NCBI GenBank assembly: GCA_003139795.1
Contig: PLGM01000331.1
Span: 14,241-56,221 of the forward strand
Direction: 5' to 3'
Source: Acidobacteriaceae bacterium
Lineage (GTDB): Bacteria; Acidobacteriota; Terriglobia; Terriglobales; Acidobacteriaceae
DNA: 41,981 nt
The translations under genes and the position numbers were made by a program. Under the pieces are notes generated by a model. That model saw nothing but the letters and a program-made list of their open reading frames with translations, did not search any database and was not told the origin of the DNA. Each line of letters opens with the position of its first letter. Positions within the stretch are counted from its first letter, which is position 1. Shown here piece after piece: positions 34,214-41,981 of this stretch.

Positions 34214-34738
34214 TGTCGGGGGGAGAGGCCTGGACAGAAGCCTGTTTGTTCCGGCGCCAGAGGCGCATGTGGCCGAGAATGCGGAGTACATGCTTGTTCG
34301 AAGCCCCAGCCAATGGGCAATCCAGACGAATACCCAGCTATCTGAGCTAATCAAAATGGAGAACTTCAGCGTGCTTGGGCCGGCGGATTCGGATGGTTTC
34401 CGAAGGCCGCAAGCCAAGTTGAAAGGAGCTTCTCCCTAAAGGGCGCGTCCGAAGCGTGGAGGATATCACGGATGAAGAGCGCCCGCAGTGGACATGTACG
34501 ACTGGATCGGACTCGTCCCGGCCATTCTCCACGCCTGGTACCCAGGCCAGCAAGCGGGGAGGGTTCCCGGAAAGCACCCGCCCTTTATTCAAACTCAGCC
34601 GGGAGACGAAGAGCCAGCCCACTTACATGCCGGTCGTAACTTCGCCTGCCGATCCTATGGCTCGCCCAACCTTTGTTGACTCGACTCCGCACTCTCGGGC
34701 TGTGGTTCTTGCTGTGCTCGAATAGAATGGTCTACGCC
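34214..34738. other. 525-bp stretch with a possible GH3 fragment
   Basis: No intact gene seen. A frame at 34488-34562 reads MYDWIGLVPAILHAWYPGQQAG, close to the GH3 beta-glucosidase motif around AILxAWYPGQxGG, and then continues as unrelated sequence to a stop. This may be a short decayed copy of a GH3 gene; the match is only about 17 residues. The last part is upstream of the pseudokinase-like gene, which has no clear ribosome-binding site. Confidence 0.35.
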
Positions 34739-36043
34739 ATGAACACAAAGGCAATTCGTAGTGATTGGGTAGGACGGATCATCGACGGAAGATTCACCCT
34801 CCTCCAATGGATAGGCGGCTCTGGAGGAGGTGGTGTCTTTCTCACGGAACTACAGGGGCATGGATCGCAGAAAGCCGCCATCAGGCTCATTCCGGCCGAT
34901 GCCAGGGACGCGGAAGCCCACATCGCTGGCTGGGCGGTGACAACGACCCTTTCTCATCCTCACCTGATGCGCCTGTTTCACACTGGGCGTGGTCAGATCG
35001 ACAGCGCCGGGCTGCTCTACGCCGTGACGGAATATGCCGAAGAGGTTCTCGCACAGGTTCTTCCCGAGCGGCCACTCACGCCCTCCGAGACCAGAGAGAT
35101 GCTCGACCGAGTCCTCGACGCGCTCTCCTACCTTCACGGGAAAGGTCTCGTGCACGGTCACCTCAAGCCATCGAACATCATGGTCGTCGACAATCAGGTG
35201 AAGCTTTCTGTGGACAGCCTTCATGTCGGGGGCGAGCCTGGCAAGCACTTTCCTGCGCTAAACATATATGACGCACCGGAAAGCGTCACCGAGACGATCT
35301 CCCCGGCCGCGGACGTCTGGTCGCTCGGCGTCACCCTGGTCGAAGCCCTGACCCAACATCCGCCGGTTTGGGACAGATCGACACAGAGGGAGCCGATTGT
35401 GCCGGAATCCATTCCACAACCCTTCGCCGACATTGCGCAGGAATGTCTCCGGTCCGACCCCACGCGCCGATGCACCCTCAGCGATGTCAAGGCTCGTCTC
35501 GAACCTGCCCGATCTGTCCCGGACCCGGCCGGCAAAACCGCTGGAACGGTACCTGCCAAACTTCGCGTGGCGGTAATCATTGCCGCAGTGCTCGTTCTGA
35601 TTGCGGTCATCGCAGCTCTGCTACTGCGATCTCACCATGTTGAGCCATCGTTTCCAGCCGGGAAAAAACTCGTGCTCACGATCCCCGCTCCCCCACCTCA
35701 ATCTCCAATTCCGGGGACTCAAACCTCCAATGGTGCGGCCGTCAAGGGTGCTGTCGCTGAGCGGGTTCTGCCCGACGTACTCCCAAGTGCGAGGGAGTCC
35801 ATTCGCGGCCAGGTCGACGTGACGATACGAGTCACGGTTGATCCAGGCGGCAATGTTTCGAATGCGGCCTTCGACTCGCCGGGACCAAGTAAGTATTTCG
35901 CCAAACTGGCCCTGCAAGCCGCCCAGCACTGGAAGTTCAAGCCTGCGCAAGTTGATGGTCAGGCCGTCTCCAGCGTGTGGATCCTTCGATTTCAGTTTAG
36001 ACAAACCGCCACCGAGGTCACTCCCGTCGAAGCATCTCCCTAA
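34739..36043 (+). CDS. membrane pseudokinase with periplasmic TonB-C domain
   Basis: About 434 residues. A Hanks-type kinase fold (about 10-265) keeps the Gly-rich loop IGGSGGGGVFL (25-35) but has AIR (R49) where VAIK has Lys, HGHLKPSN (139-146) instead of HRDLKPxN, and VDS (158-160) where DFG belongs; the C-lobe ADVWSLGVTLVEAL is intact. The ATP lysine, catalytic Asp and magnesium Asp are all replaced, so kinase activity is unlikely. One transmembrane helix follows (about 280-300, VAVIIAAVLVLIAVIAALLL), then a Pro-rich linker and a TonB C-terminal domain (about 345-420, GQVDVTIRVTVDPGGNVSNA and AAQHWKFKPAQVDGQAV). Starts at 34739 or 34727 are possible. The topology places the kinase-like part in the cytoplasm and TonB-C in the periplasm. 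Confidence 0.87.
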   Translation: MNTKAIRSDWVGRIIDGRFTLLQWIGGSGGGGVFLTELQGHGSQKAAIRLIPADARDAEAHIAGWAVTTTLSHPHLMRLFHTGRGQIDSAGLLYAVTEYAEEVLAQVLPERPLTPSETREMLDRVLDALSYLHGKGLVHGHLKPSNIMVVDNQVKLSVDSLHVGGEPGKHFPALNIYDAPESVTETISPAADVWSLGVTLVEALTQHPPVWDRSTQREPIVPESIPQPFADIAQECLRSDPTRRCTLSDVKARLEPARSVPDPAGKTAGTVPAKLRVAVIIAAVLVLIAVIAALLLRSHHVEPSFPAGKKLVLTIPAPPPQSPIPGTQTSNGAAVKGAVAERVLPDVLPSARESIRGQVDVTIRVTVDPGGNVSNAAFDSPGPSKYFAKLALQAAQHWKFKPAQVDGQAVSSVWILRFQFRQTATEVTPVEASP

Positions 36044-36261
36044 CGGGCGAAAGAACCAGCCCGGGTCTCAACATGGGACTCTCCCCACCGAGTTTTCCGC
36101 CTGCCCTCAGTACGTCCGACGGCTGAGCGACGCGTCCTGGAATCTATGAGGCGTTTTCGACGTGAAGGGCGGTTTTTCCGACGGCACCACCTCAAAACTC
36201 GTCATGGCGCACCGCTTGACCTGAATCAGGGAATCCGGCACGCTGGTCTGGGCATGAGAGC

Positions 36262-36464
36262 ACAGTACTGGAGCAGCACTACACCGTAGGGAGCTTGCCA
36301 AGCTGTGGGGGTTCTCGACCACCACGGTGAGGGACTGGTTCGACGGCGTACCCGGCGGCCTGGTGGCGGAGCACCCCGAGACGATGCACAGGCGGGGGTA
36401 CAAGTCGATCCAGGTGCCTCAGAGTATCGCTGACCGGGTTCACACGCGACACGTATCGCAGTAA
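36262..36464 (+). pseudogene. frameshifted MerR/AlpA-like HTH protein
   Basis: From 36291 the frame reads ELAKLWGFSTTTVRDWF, then GGLVAEHPETMHRRGYKSIQVP and ends SQ at 36464: a winged-helix excisionase-like DNA-binding protein common in Acidobacteriota. The preceding codons EQHYTV are in a different frame, ending at GTA (36286-36288); one base appears to be missing before 36291, where YTVRELAKLW is expected. No in-frame start exists. The gene is followed by a strong terminator. Confidence 0.65.
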
Positions 36465-36478
36465 ATTCATTTAGAGAG

Positions 36479-36523
36479 AAAAGAGGGTCGCCTGGGCTGA
36501 ATACCGAAGCGACGCTCTTTTTT
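36479..36523 (+). terminator. intrinsic terminator after the HTH pseudogene
   Basis: AAGAGGGTCGC (36481-36491) pairs with GCGACGCTCTT (36509-36519) with one mismatch around a 17-nt loop, followed by a T run to 36523. The A run before the left arm makes it usable on the other strand as well. Confidence 0.8.
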
Positions 36524-36817
36524 ACTTGAAAAGTGCATGACTGATCCCCCATTTTCATGCATTTCTTGATTTAGTTGAATGTTGTGGGATTGAAAGCACC
36601 TAACCTACTGAATCTAATAGCGTTCTACTTGATCAGGTGCATCGTTCTCCAGGGTACGGGCCGGGGCCGGGGAAGAAAGCACCGGCCGGTTATGAGCGGT
36701 TTAAGTCCCTGAGAATCAGTAAGTGCTTTGTTATCAATGTGATAATATAAACTCAACCGATTCTAACAGGCCGTGATGAGATTGTCCCGGTGGAATTCCG
36801 GTCCGTTTCCTTGAGGC
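36524..36817. other. 294-bp AT-richer intergenic stretch
   Basis: Contains an inverted repeat TTATCA-ATG-TGATAA (36731-36745) directly next to TATAAA (36746-36751), which looks like an operator-promoter pair on the plus strand, but no gene follows in that direction before the lepB 3' end. Short repeats around GCATGA and CATGCA occur at 36534-36565. No open frame of interest. Confidence 0.4.
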
Positions 36818-37435
36818 CTAGCGCACCACGCCCGCATCCCGTGTGGGCCAATAGACGAAGACGGCCTTGCCGTAGATGAGCGAGTGCTCGACCGGGCCAA
36901 ACTCGCGGCTGTCGGAGGAGATGGACCGGTGGTCGCCCATCATAAAGTAGGTATCATCGGGAACGATGATCTCCGCCATGGACTTGGTGTCGCGGTACTC
37001 CTCGGGAACGTAGCTCTCGATCTGCGGCTGGCCGTTGAGCCAGACTTGGCCGTGGTCGATGCGCAGGCGGTCTCCGGGAAGGGCGATCACGCGCTTGATG
37101 TAGCTCTTTTCCGGATCGCGCGGGTAGTGGAAGACCACCACGTTTCCACGCTCGATGGCTGATATGTGATAGACAAACTTATTGATGAACAGGCGGTCGC
37201 GATCCTCCAGCCGCGGCAACATGCTGGTGCCTTCCACGCGGACCGGTTGGTAAAGAAAGGTGATGATCAGCACCGAGGCACAGGCGGAAACCACCAGATC
37301 GCGCAGCCACAGCCCGATGCCGCCAGCCCTGTAAGCCGGTGCGAGTGCATGGTTGGGTTCCGGCTGGCCGGTGTCTGCCGGGAGGCCGACAGGCGGGTTG
37401 GGAACTGGGAAGGAGTCGTTGGGGACTGTTTGCAT
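36818..37435 (-). CDS. lepB: signal peptidase I
   Basis: 205 residues. Cleaves signal peptides of exported proteins. A cytoplasmic Pro-rich N-terminus, one transmembrane helix (about 45-62), then the catalytic serine in VEGTSMLPRLEDRD (S71) and the general-base lysine in KSYIKRVIALPGD (K114), with box E MMGDHRSISSDSREFG. It ends RDAGVVR. It lies 12 bp after the TrbI-like gene and is probably cotranscribed with it. Confidence 0.96.
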   Translation of the reverse strand: MQTVPNDSFPVPNPPVGLPADTGQPEPNHALAPAYRAGGIGLWLRDLVVSACASVLIITFLYQPVRVEGTSMLPRLEDRDRLFINKFVYHISAIERGNVVVFHYPRDPEKSYIKRVIALPGDRLRIDHGQVWLNGQPQIESYVPEEYRDTKSMAEIIVPDDTYFMMGDHRSISSDSREFGPVEHSLIYGKAVFVYWPTRDAGVVR

Positions 37436-37447
37436 CTCTCTTCTAGA

Positions 37448-38389
37448 TTACTCGCAACCGAGGCCTCCGGGCGGACAGAGGACGCGGGCGCGGTTGGGCT
37501 TTGCGAGCGGTTTGGGCTGGTTGGCCGCGGGAACCAGTGCCGGCGCCGCGCCCGGCGGCTCGGAGCTGAGGTTTGGTTCTTCAAGTATAAGTGGCCGCTG
37601 CAGGAGCATCTCCACCTGTGTTCCGCTCTCGATGTTGACATCGGCGCCGCGCGTAAAGAGCGACACCAGGCCGACAGCGGCAGCTCCAGCCGCAATTCCT
37701 ACTACGCCTCCGGCAATCGGATGCCCGCCCGCCAGACCGCCTATCGAGCCAACAGTACCTCCCGTTGGAATCGCAATCTCCGCAGTCTTGGCGGCATTGC
37801 GTCCCTTGTCCCCGCCTTGCTCGATGGTTCCCTCTCCATCCTCCTTCACGGTTTGCTGCCGGGCGCCGGGAAGGCTGTTGACGATGCCTGGAATCTCCAC
37901 CACCGTACCGTTGGGAAAGATGATGGAGGTGAAATGCATATCAAGCTGCGAATTGCCTTTCACCCGCCCTGCGCGCACCACGCGGTCCACCACGCCCTGT
38001 ACGTACACCCCGGCTGGAATCATGACCCTGTTCCCGACCACCACCGGGAAAGTCGAGGCGAGGTAGACGCCATCGCCGGGCTTGGCGCTTTTGGTGTTGA
38101 TGCCGCTGCGCAACTGCAACAGAACCTTGGTTCCGGCGGGGACGGTGTAAGTCTTCCCGGCTGCGACGGAGGCTGGCGCGTCGGCGGGCGTGGGGTCAGC
38201 CTGCACAGCGGCCGGAGCGGGTTTCTCCGGCGCGGGCGATGCTGGGGACCATTGTGCCGGCGTGCCGGCGGCAGCTTCCGGCTGCGCAGGCGCCTGAGCC
38301 TGGCCAGTCTGCGCGAAACAAGGATTGGAGGCTGCGGCCATAAGGCTCAGTGCGATTCCAGCGGTCAGCGTTCCGTGCAACAGACGCAT
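37448..38389 (-). CDS. secreted TrbI/VirB10-like beta-barrel protein
   Basis: About 313 residues. The ATG at 38389 has GGAGG five bases upstream, better than 38419. Signal peptide MRLLHGTLTAGIALSLMAA ending at PCFAQ, then a Pro/Ala-rich linker to about residue 75. The domain from YTVPAGTKVLLQLRSGINTK through PVVVGNRVMIPAGVYVQGVV and IIFPNGTVVEIPGIV follows the strand pattern of TrbI/VirB10 C-terminal barrels. A Gly/Ala-rich segment (GGVVGIAAGAAAVGLVSLF) resembles the VirB10 antenna hairpin, but no other type IV secretion genes are present. It precedes lepB. Function unknown; a homologue set in Acidobacteriota seems likely. Confidence 0.75.
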   Translation of the reverse strand: MRLLHGTLTAGIALSLMAAASNPCFAQTGQAQAPAQPEAAAGTPAQWSPASPAPEKPAPAAVQADPTPADAPASVAAGKTYTVPAGTKVLLQLRSGINTKSAKPGDGVYLASTFPVVVGNRVMIPAGVYVQGVVDRVVRAGRVKGNSQLDMHFTSIIFPNGTVVEIPGIVNSLPGARQQTVKEDGEGTIEQGGDKGRNAAKTAEIAIPTGGTVGSIGGLAGGHPIAGGVVGIAAGAAAVGLVSLFTRGADVNIESGTQVEMLLQRPLILEEPNLSSEPPGAAPALVPAANQPKPLAKPNRARVLCPPGGLGCE

Positions 38390-38550
38390 CAATCCCTCCA
38401 AAGCTCTCCTTACTGCCATAGACGCGCCGCCCTCATTGAAGGATAGCGTCAGGGGACAGCTTCAGGATAGTCTCATGCGCTGCCGAGACACGAAAATGCG
38501 CCGCGGCACACTGCGGCCGGGCTCCAATCGCGTTACGATGCAAGAGAGCG

Positions 38551-39681
38551 ATGGAGACTGAAGCCACCCCGCCTGATCCTACCCATGCCGGCGCCCGCCA
38601 GCGGTTTTCCGCTGTCTACCGCGTGCTGGCCGGCGCCATCGCCGCCCGCGCCTTCCCCGGCTGCGCCTTTGGGGTTCTGGCCGGCGGCAAAGTCGTGCTC
38701 CAGGACGCACTGGGTCGCTTCACCTATGACGAGGGCGCGCCCACCGTGGCCGTGGAAACCATCTACGACGTAGCCAGCCTCACCAAGGTGGCGGCAACCA
38801 CGGCCGCGGCCATGCTGCTCTGGCAGCGCGGCCTGCTGGATCTGGACACGCCCCTGGGCGAGCTGCTGCCCGGCTTTGTGGTGGGCCGCGCGCCCGATCA
38901 ACACGCCCGCTACGTCAAGCTCCGCCATCTGCTGGCCCACAGCTCGGGTCTGCCGGGCTATGTGGAGTTCTATCGCACGGTAACCACGCCGGCCGCGCTT
39001 TTTCGGGCCTGCATGGAGCTGCCTTTGGAAGCCGAGCCCGGCGCGCGCGCCGAGTACTCCGATCCAGGCTTCATTCTGCTCGGCAAGGCGCTGGAGGTGT
39101 TTACGCGCGAATACCTTCCAACCTGGGTTCGCCGCGAGGTCTTCTATCCGCTTGAGTTGGCAGCCACAGGATTTTGTCCATCGCATGGGGCGCGAACGGC
39201 AATTCCGCCCACCGAAGAGGACACCGACCTGCGCCAGCGCCGCATCCAGGGCGAGGTTCAGGACGAAAATGCCTGGCTGCTCAAAGGCGCCGGCGGCCAC
39301 GCTGGGCTTTTCTCCAACGTGCCGGACCTGTTGCGCTTTGCAGGCGAAATTCTGGGGGCCGGATCTGCAATCGGCGCCGAGACAGAAAGTCCCCGCCTGT
39401 TTGACGCGGCGACAATCGAACACTTCGCCCGCCGGCAGGGTCCGGAGGGCAGTTCGCGGGCGTTGGGGTGGGATACGCCCTCGCCGAATTCCTCCTCTGG
39501 CCGCCATTTCTCGCCGCGCTCGATCGGGCACCTGGGTTACACCGGCTGCTCGCTGTGGATTGACCTGGATGCCGGGGTCGTCGTTGCGCTGCTCAGCAAC
39601 CGCACCTGGCCGGACCGCAAGAGCCAGTTGATTCGTGAGGTGCGGCCGGCATTTCACGACGCCGTGCGGGATGCGCTTTAA
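38551..39681 (+). CDS. serine hydrolase, class C beta-lactamase fold
   Basis: 376 residues. SxxK motif SLTK (S76-K79) after IYDVA, the second motif YSD (169-171) where class C enzymes have YxN, and a C-terminal GHLGYTG as the HxG/KTG equivalent. LRHLLAHSSGLPGY is the typical following helix. There is no signal peptide, so the protein is probably cytoplasmic. It lies 100 bp upstream of murQ on the same strand; a cytoplasmic esterase or peptidase acting on recycled muropeptides would fit, which is inference. The ATG at 38551 is preceded by AGAGAGCG. Confidence 0.88.
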   Translation: METEATPPDPTHAGARQRFSAVYRVLAGAIAARAFPGCAFGVLAGGKVVLQDALGRFTYDEGAPTVAVETIYDVASLTKVAATTAAAMLLWQRGLLDLDTPLGELLPGFVVGRAPDQHARYVKLRHLLAHSSGLPGYVEFYRTVTTPAALFRACMELPLEAEPGARAEYSDPGFILLGKALEVFTREYLPTWVRREVFYPLELAATGFCPSHGARTAIPPTEEDTDLRQRRIQGEVQDENAWLLKGAGGHAGLFSNVPDLLRFAGEILGAGSAIGAETESPRLFDAATIEHFARRQGPEGSSRALGWDTPSPNSSSGRHFSPRSIGHLGYTGCSLWIDLDAGVVVALLSNRTWPDRKSQLIREVRPAFHDAVRDAL

Positions 39682-39781
39682 CAATTCAGCAAATACGGTG
39701 CTTGCGACGGTTGGAGCCGTGGAGAATTCTCTGGGGAGTTGACGGGTTTGCAGATACAATTAAAACTTGGGGACAGACGCG

Positions 39782-40759
39782 ATGCTCACCAGTTCCACGA
39801 TCCAGGAGACGGCCGGCGCCCAAGCAAACGACACCAAGAAAGACCAGGCCTCCCTGCTTCAACAATTGACGACTGAGAGCCAAAACGAGGCTTCTCAAGG
39901 GTTTGACACCAAATCCGCTCTGGAGATCGCACGCATCATCAACCATGAGGATGCAAAGGTCGCGGCAGCGGTCAAAAAGGCGATTCCGGAGATTGCGCAG
40001 GTCATTGACCAGGTAGCCCGCAGCCTGCGCGATGGCGGCCGGCTGATCTACATCGGGGCCGGTTCCAGCGGGCGGCTCGCGGCTCTCGACGCCTCCGAAT
40101 GCCCACCCACCTACTCCTCGGCCCCCGGACAAGTGCAGTACATCATGGCTGGCGGACCCAAGGCGCTGGCCTCGGCCGTCGAGGTCAACGAGGACTCGGA
40201 AGAGCTTGGCCAGCGGGACATTGCCCGCCGCCGCCCCACGCGCAAGGACGTGGTGGTGGGGCTATCCGCCTCGGGCCGCACTCCCTACGTGGTAGCCGCC
40301 GTGGCCTACGCCCGCGCCCGCGGCGCCCATACCGCTGCTGTGACCTGCAACCACGAGACTCCTCTAGCTGCGGCTGCCGAAATCGCCATCGTTGCCGAGG
40401 TCGGCCCTGAAGTGATCTCCGGTTCCACGCGCATGAAGGCCGGCACCGCCCAGAAGATGGTCCTGAACATGATCACCACCGGCGCCATGACCCGGTTGGG
40501 CTATGTGTACGAGAACCTGATGGTCAACGTGCACATGCAGAACTCCAAGCTGGTCGAACGCGGCATCCGCATCCTTATGTGCGCCTGCAAGATCGACCGC
40601 GAGATTGCGGTGCAAACCATCAAGAGCGCCGGGCGCAGCGTCCCCGTGGCCCTGGTGATGCTCAAAGCCAAGGTCGACAAGCCCGAGGCCGTCCGCCGCC
40701 TGGCCAAATCCGACGGCAATGTGCGGCTGGCTGTCGAGGACAATATGCCGGAGCTGTAG
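39782..40759 (+). CDS. murQ: N-acetylmuramic acid 6-phosphate etherase
   Basis: About 325 residues. It removes lactate from MurNAc-6-phosphate to give GlcNAc-6-phosphate in murein recycling. One SIS domain: YIGAGSSGRLAALDASECPPTYS with the catalytic Glu, VVVGLSASGRTPYVV, and VGPEVISGSTRMKAGTAQKMVLN. The ATG at 39782 is used; a TTG at 39767 in the same frame is an alternative. A hairpin TTGTCT...AGACAA (40764-40782) follows the stop without a T-tract. Confidence 0.97.
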   Translation: MLTSSTIQETAGAQANDTKKDQASLLQQLTTESQNEASQGFDTKSALEIARIINHEDAKVAAAVKKAIPEIAQVIDQVARSLRDGGRLIYIGAGSSGRLAALDASECPPTYSSAPGQVQYIMAGGPKALASAVEVNEDSEELGQRDIARRRPTRKDVVVGLSASGRTPYVVAAVAYARARGAHTAAVTCNHETPLAAAAEIAIVAEVGPEVISGSTRMKAGTAQKMVLNMITTGAMTRLGYVYENLMVNVHMQNSKLVERGIRILMCACKIDREIAVQTIKSAGRSVPVALVMLKAKVDKPEAVRRLAKSDGNVRLAVEDNMPEL

Positions 40760-40852
40760 CGGTTTGTCTGCTGAGGAGACAAGAACGTTCCGGCCACTTG
40801 CAAAATGAGCGGACGAGCGAACGGCAAGCCAGGGATCCTTGCGCAATACCTT

Positions 40853-41277
40853 TTATAGCTGGTACTCCCACAGGTCGTTGAGATCTCCCGATTTGCCTGT
40901 CGAGTCGTCGCCAAACCCGCCGAAGAGCCAGAGATTTCCAGAGTTATCCACCCAGGTTGCAGCACCCACTCGCCCTCCGGGAACATTGCCGGAGGCCGGA
41001 GTCCCCAGTGTTCCGTACGTCCCCATCAGGCCGCCGACGTTCGAGCCACCCATCCAGGTCCACTCGCCCCCGGAACATTGCCGGGAGCCGCCGTCCCCAG
41101 CGTTCCATAGCTCCCCGCCTGATTGGCGGTTTTAGCTCCACTCACCCACGTCCACTCATTGGGACTGCTCGGGGTGGGGCCTGGAGTCGGGGTGGGGTTT
41201 GGAACCGAGCCCGCTCCATTGCATCCCGTAAAAGCCAGAAACGCCATCACCGCCAGCATCAACACAGCGGACTTCAT
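40853..41277 (-). pseudogene. broken kelch-repeat lipoprotein gene
   Basis: The 5' part from ATG 41277 (GGAGAG upstream) encodes a lipoprotein signal (MKSAVLMLAVMAFLAFTGCNG, lipobox FTGC), a Pro/Thr linker and the beginning of a repeat, NEWTWVSGAKTANQ then GSYGTLGTAAPGNVPG. Near 41065 the frame is lost. In the next frame the reading resumes as EWTWMGGSNVGG, GTYGTLGTPASGNVPGGRVGA, NLWLFGGFGDDSTG and LNDLWEYQL before the stop at 40853. One or more complete kelch units (normally about 55-60 residues from NVPGGR to EWTWM) appear deleted between the two parts. The family is common in Acidobacteriota. Confidence 0.75.
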
Positions 41278-41676
41278 CCGGCTCTCCATACAGAATCTCC
41301 GTTCCTGAGTCTGTAATTCAGTCCGCTCCTGTGCGAAGGAATCCGCGCAGAGGCTCCCTGGACGATACGCGAAAACTCCCGCGTGGCAGTCTCCCTGTTG
41401 TAGACAGGTTCATCAGTCCAGTGCTTTGCCGTCTGCCGTTATTCAGATAGACGCCTTCGCCGGGTGGAAGTTTATAGCCAGGGGGCAACTCTCTCTCTCC
41501 ATTGCGCTCCATTGCGGCGGGTTGCGATGCTCCCTGCGCTTATCCCAGCCAACCGACAACGTCCGACCAATTGTACTCAAGATCCGTTGCCGGCCCGCCG
41601 CCCGGAACCTCATGAAATCCCTGCCGCATCCGCCGCAGCGATTTACACTAAAAAGGCCAGGAGCTGCTCAATTTTC
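41278..41676. other. 399-bp stretch upstream of murA
   Basis: No gene identified. A minus-strand frame at 41512-41318 (start MERNGERELPPGYKL) has no recognisable homologue or convincing ribosome site. The murA start has AGGAG about 14 bases upstream, an unusually long spacing. Confidence 0.4.
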
Positions 41677-41981
41677 ATGGATAAATTTGTCATTCGCGGC
41701 GGCAATCCGCTGGTGGGCACCATCCGCGTCTCGGGCGCAAAGAACTCAGCGCTGCCTTGCATGGCCGCGGCGATTCTGACCGAGGATGAGGTCACTCTGG
41801 AAAACATTCCGCAGGTGCGGGACATCGAAACCGAGCGCCGGCTGCTTGTGTCGATGGGCGCCGAGGTCGAACTGGGCTACGGGCGCGCGAAGAGCCGCAC
41901 CAAAATCAGTTGCCGGACCCTCTCCGACCCCGAAGCCAAATATGAGATCGTGAAGACCATGCGGGCCAGTTCCCTGGTGCT
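41677..41981 (+). CDS. murA: UDP-N-acetylglucosamine 1-carboxyvinyltransferase, 5' part
   Basis: First committed step of peptidoglycan synthesis: enolpyruvyl transfer from PEP to UDP-GlcNAc. The start ATG at 41677 gives MDKFVIRGGNPLVGTIRVSG, then AKNSALP with the catalytic-loop Lys-Asn pair, NIPQVRDI and MRASSLVL, where the family usually has MRASILVLGP. The gene runs off the window end after about 101 codons. With murQ nearby it completes a peptidoglycan synthesis/recycling neighbourhood. Confidence 0.95.
   Translation, partial: MDKFVIRGGNPLVGTIRVSGAKNSALPCMAAAILTEDEVTLENIPQVRDIETERRLLVSMGAEVELGYGRAKSRTKISCRTLSDPEAKYEIVKTMRASSLV

Noticed and set aside
36044-36260. second gene downstream of the pseudokinase-like gene
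   Set aside because: Frames here are short and without ribosome sites or motifs.
41318-41512. 64-codon minus-strand frame before murA
   Set aside because: Weak start context and no recognised motif; not reported as a gene.

Overview
The window looks like a chromosomal segment of a GC-rich Acidobacteriota bacterium, probably class Terriglobia. This rests on the overall coding style, the rpoN-hpf-rapZ neighbourhood, kelch-type lipoprotein debris, a membrane kinase-like protein ending in a TonB-type domain, and an AlpA/MerR-like HTH remnant of a kind common in that phylum. The taxonomic call is inference; no rRNA or other marker lies in the window.

Layout. 1-6826: the 3' end of rpoN (sigma-54), then a pectin-degradation insert on the opposite strand (GH105 hydrolase plus a truncated DUF4861 start), hpf (long ribosome-hibernation factor), a PAS-PAS-GGDEF-EAL protein with both catalytic sites degenerate, and rapZ. 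A 15-unit, 8-nt-period repeat follows the rapZ stop. 6955-9804 (minus): acyltransferase-3, a membrane-anchored alpha/beta hydrolase lacking its nucleophile Ser, and a secreted NlpC/P60-like protein. 9908-13535 (minus): gap, a RidA-family gene, pgk and tpiA (lower glycolysis). 13818-17507: P-loop kinase, YdjM-like membrane protein, DinB-like protein and the bifunctional FtcD. 17508-19180: poor in intact genes, with truncated remnants.

19196-31006 is a catabolic island. scoAB (acetoacetate activation) is followed by a leucine/branched-chain operon (carboxyltransferase, acyl-CoA dehydrogenase, HMG-CoA lyase, enoyl-CoA hydratase) and the phenylalanine/tyrosine homogentisate operon (hmgA, fahA, hppD, phhA) with a divergent Lrp-type regulator. 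Both pathways end in acetoacetate, which the CoA-transferase would convert to acetoacetyl-CoA. Not in the window are the biotin carboxylase subunit (liuD), maleylacetoacetate isomerase and tyrosine aminotransferase.

31332-41981: a Tat-exported DUF3863-type protein, a phosphofructokinase with PPi-type residues, a predicted membrane pseudokinase with a periplasmic TonB-C domain, a frameshifted HTH gene with a strong terminator, a TrbI/VirB10-like secreted protein with lepB, a cytoplasmic serine hydrolase beside murQ (murein recycling), a broken kelch-repeat lipoprotein gene, and the 5' part of murA. The strongest candidates for new biology are the pseudokinase-TonB-C fusion and the doubly degenerate c-di-GMP protein between hpf and rapZ. 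Coordinates of starts were chosen by Shine-Dalgarno position and family alignment from memory; no searches were run.
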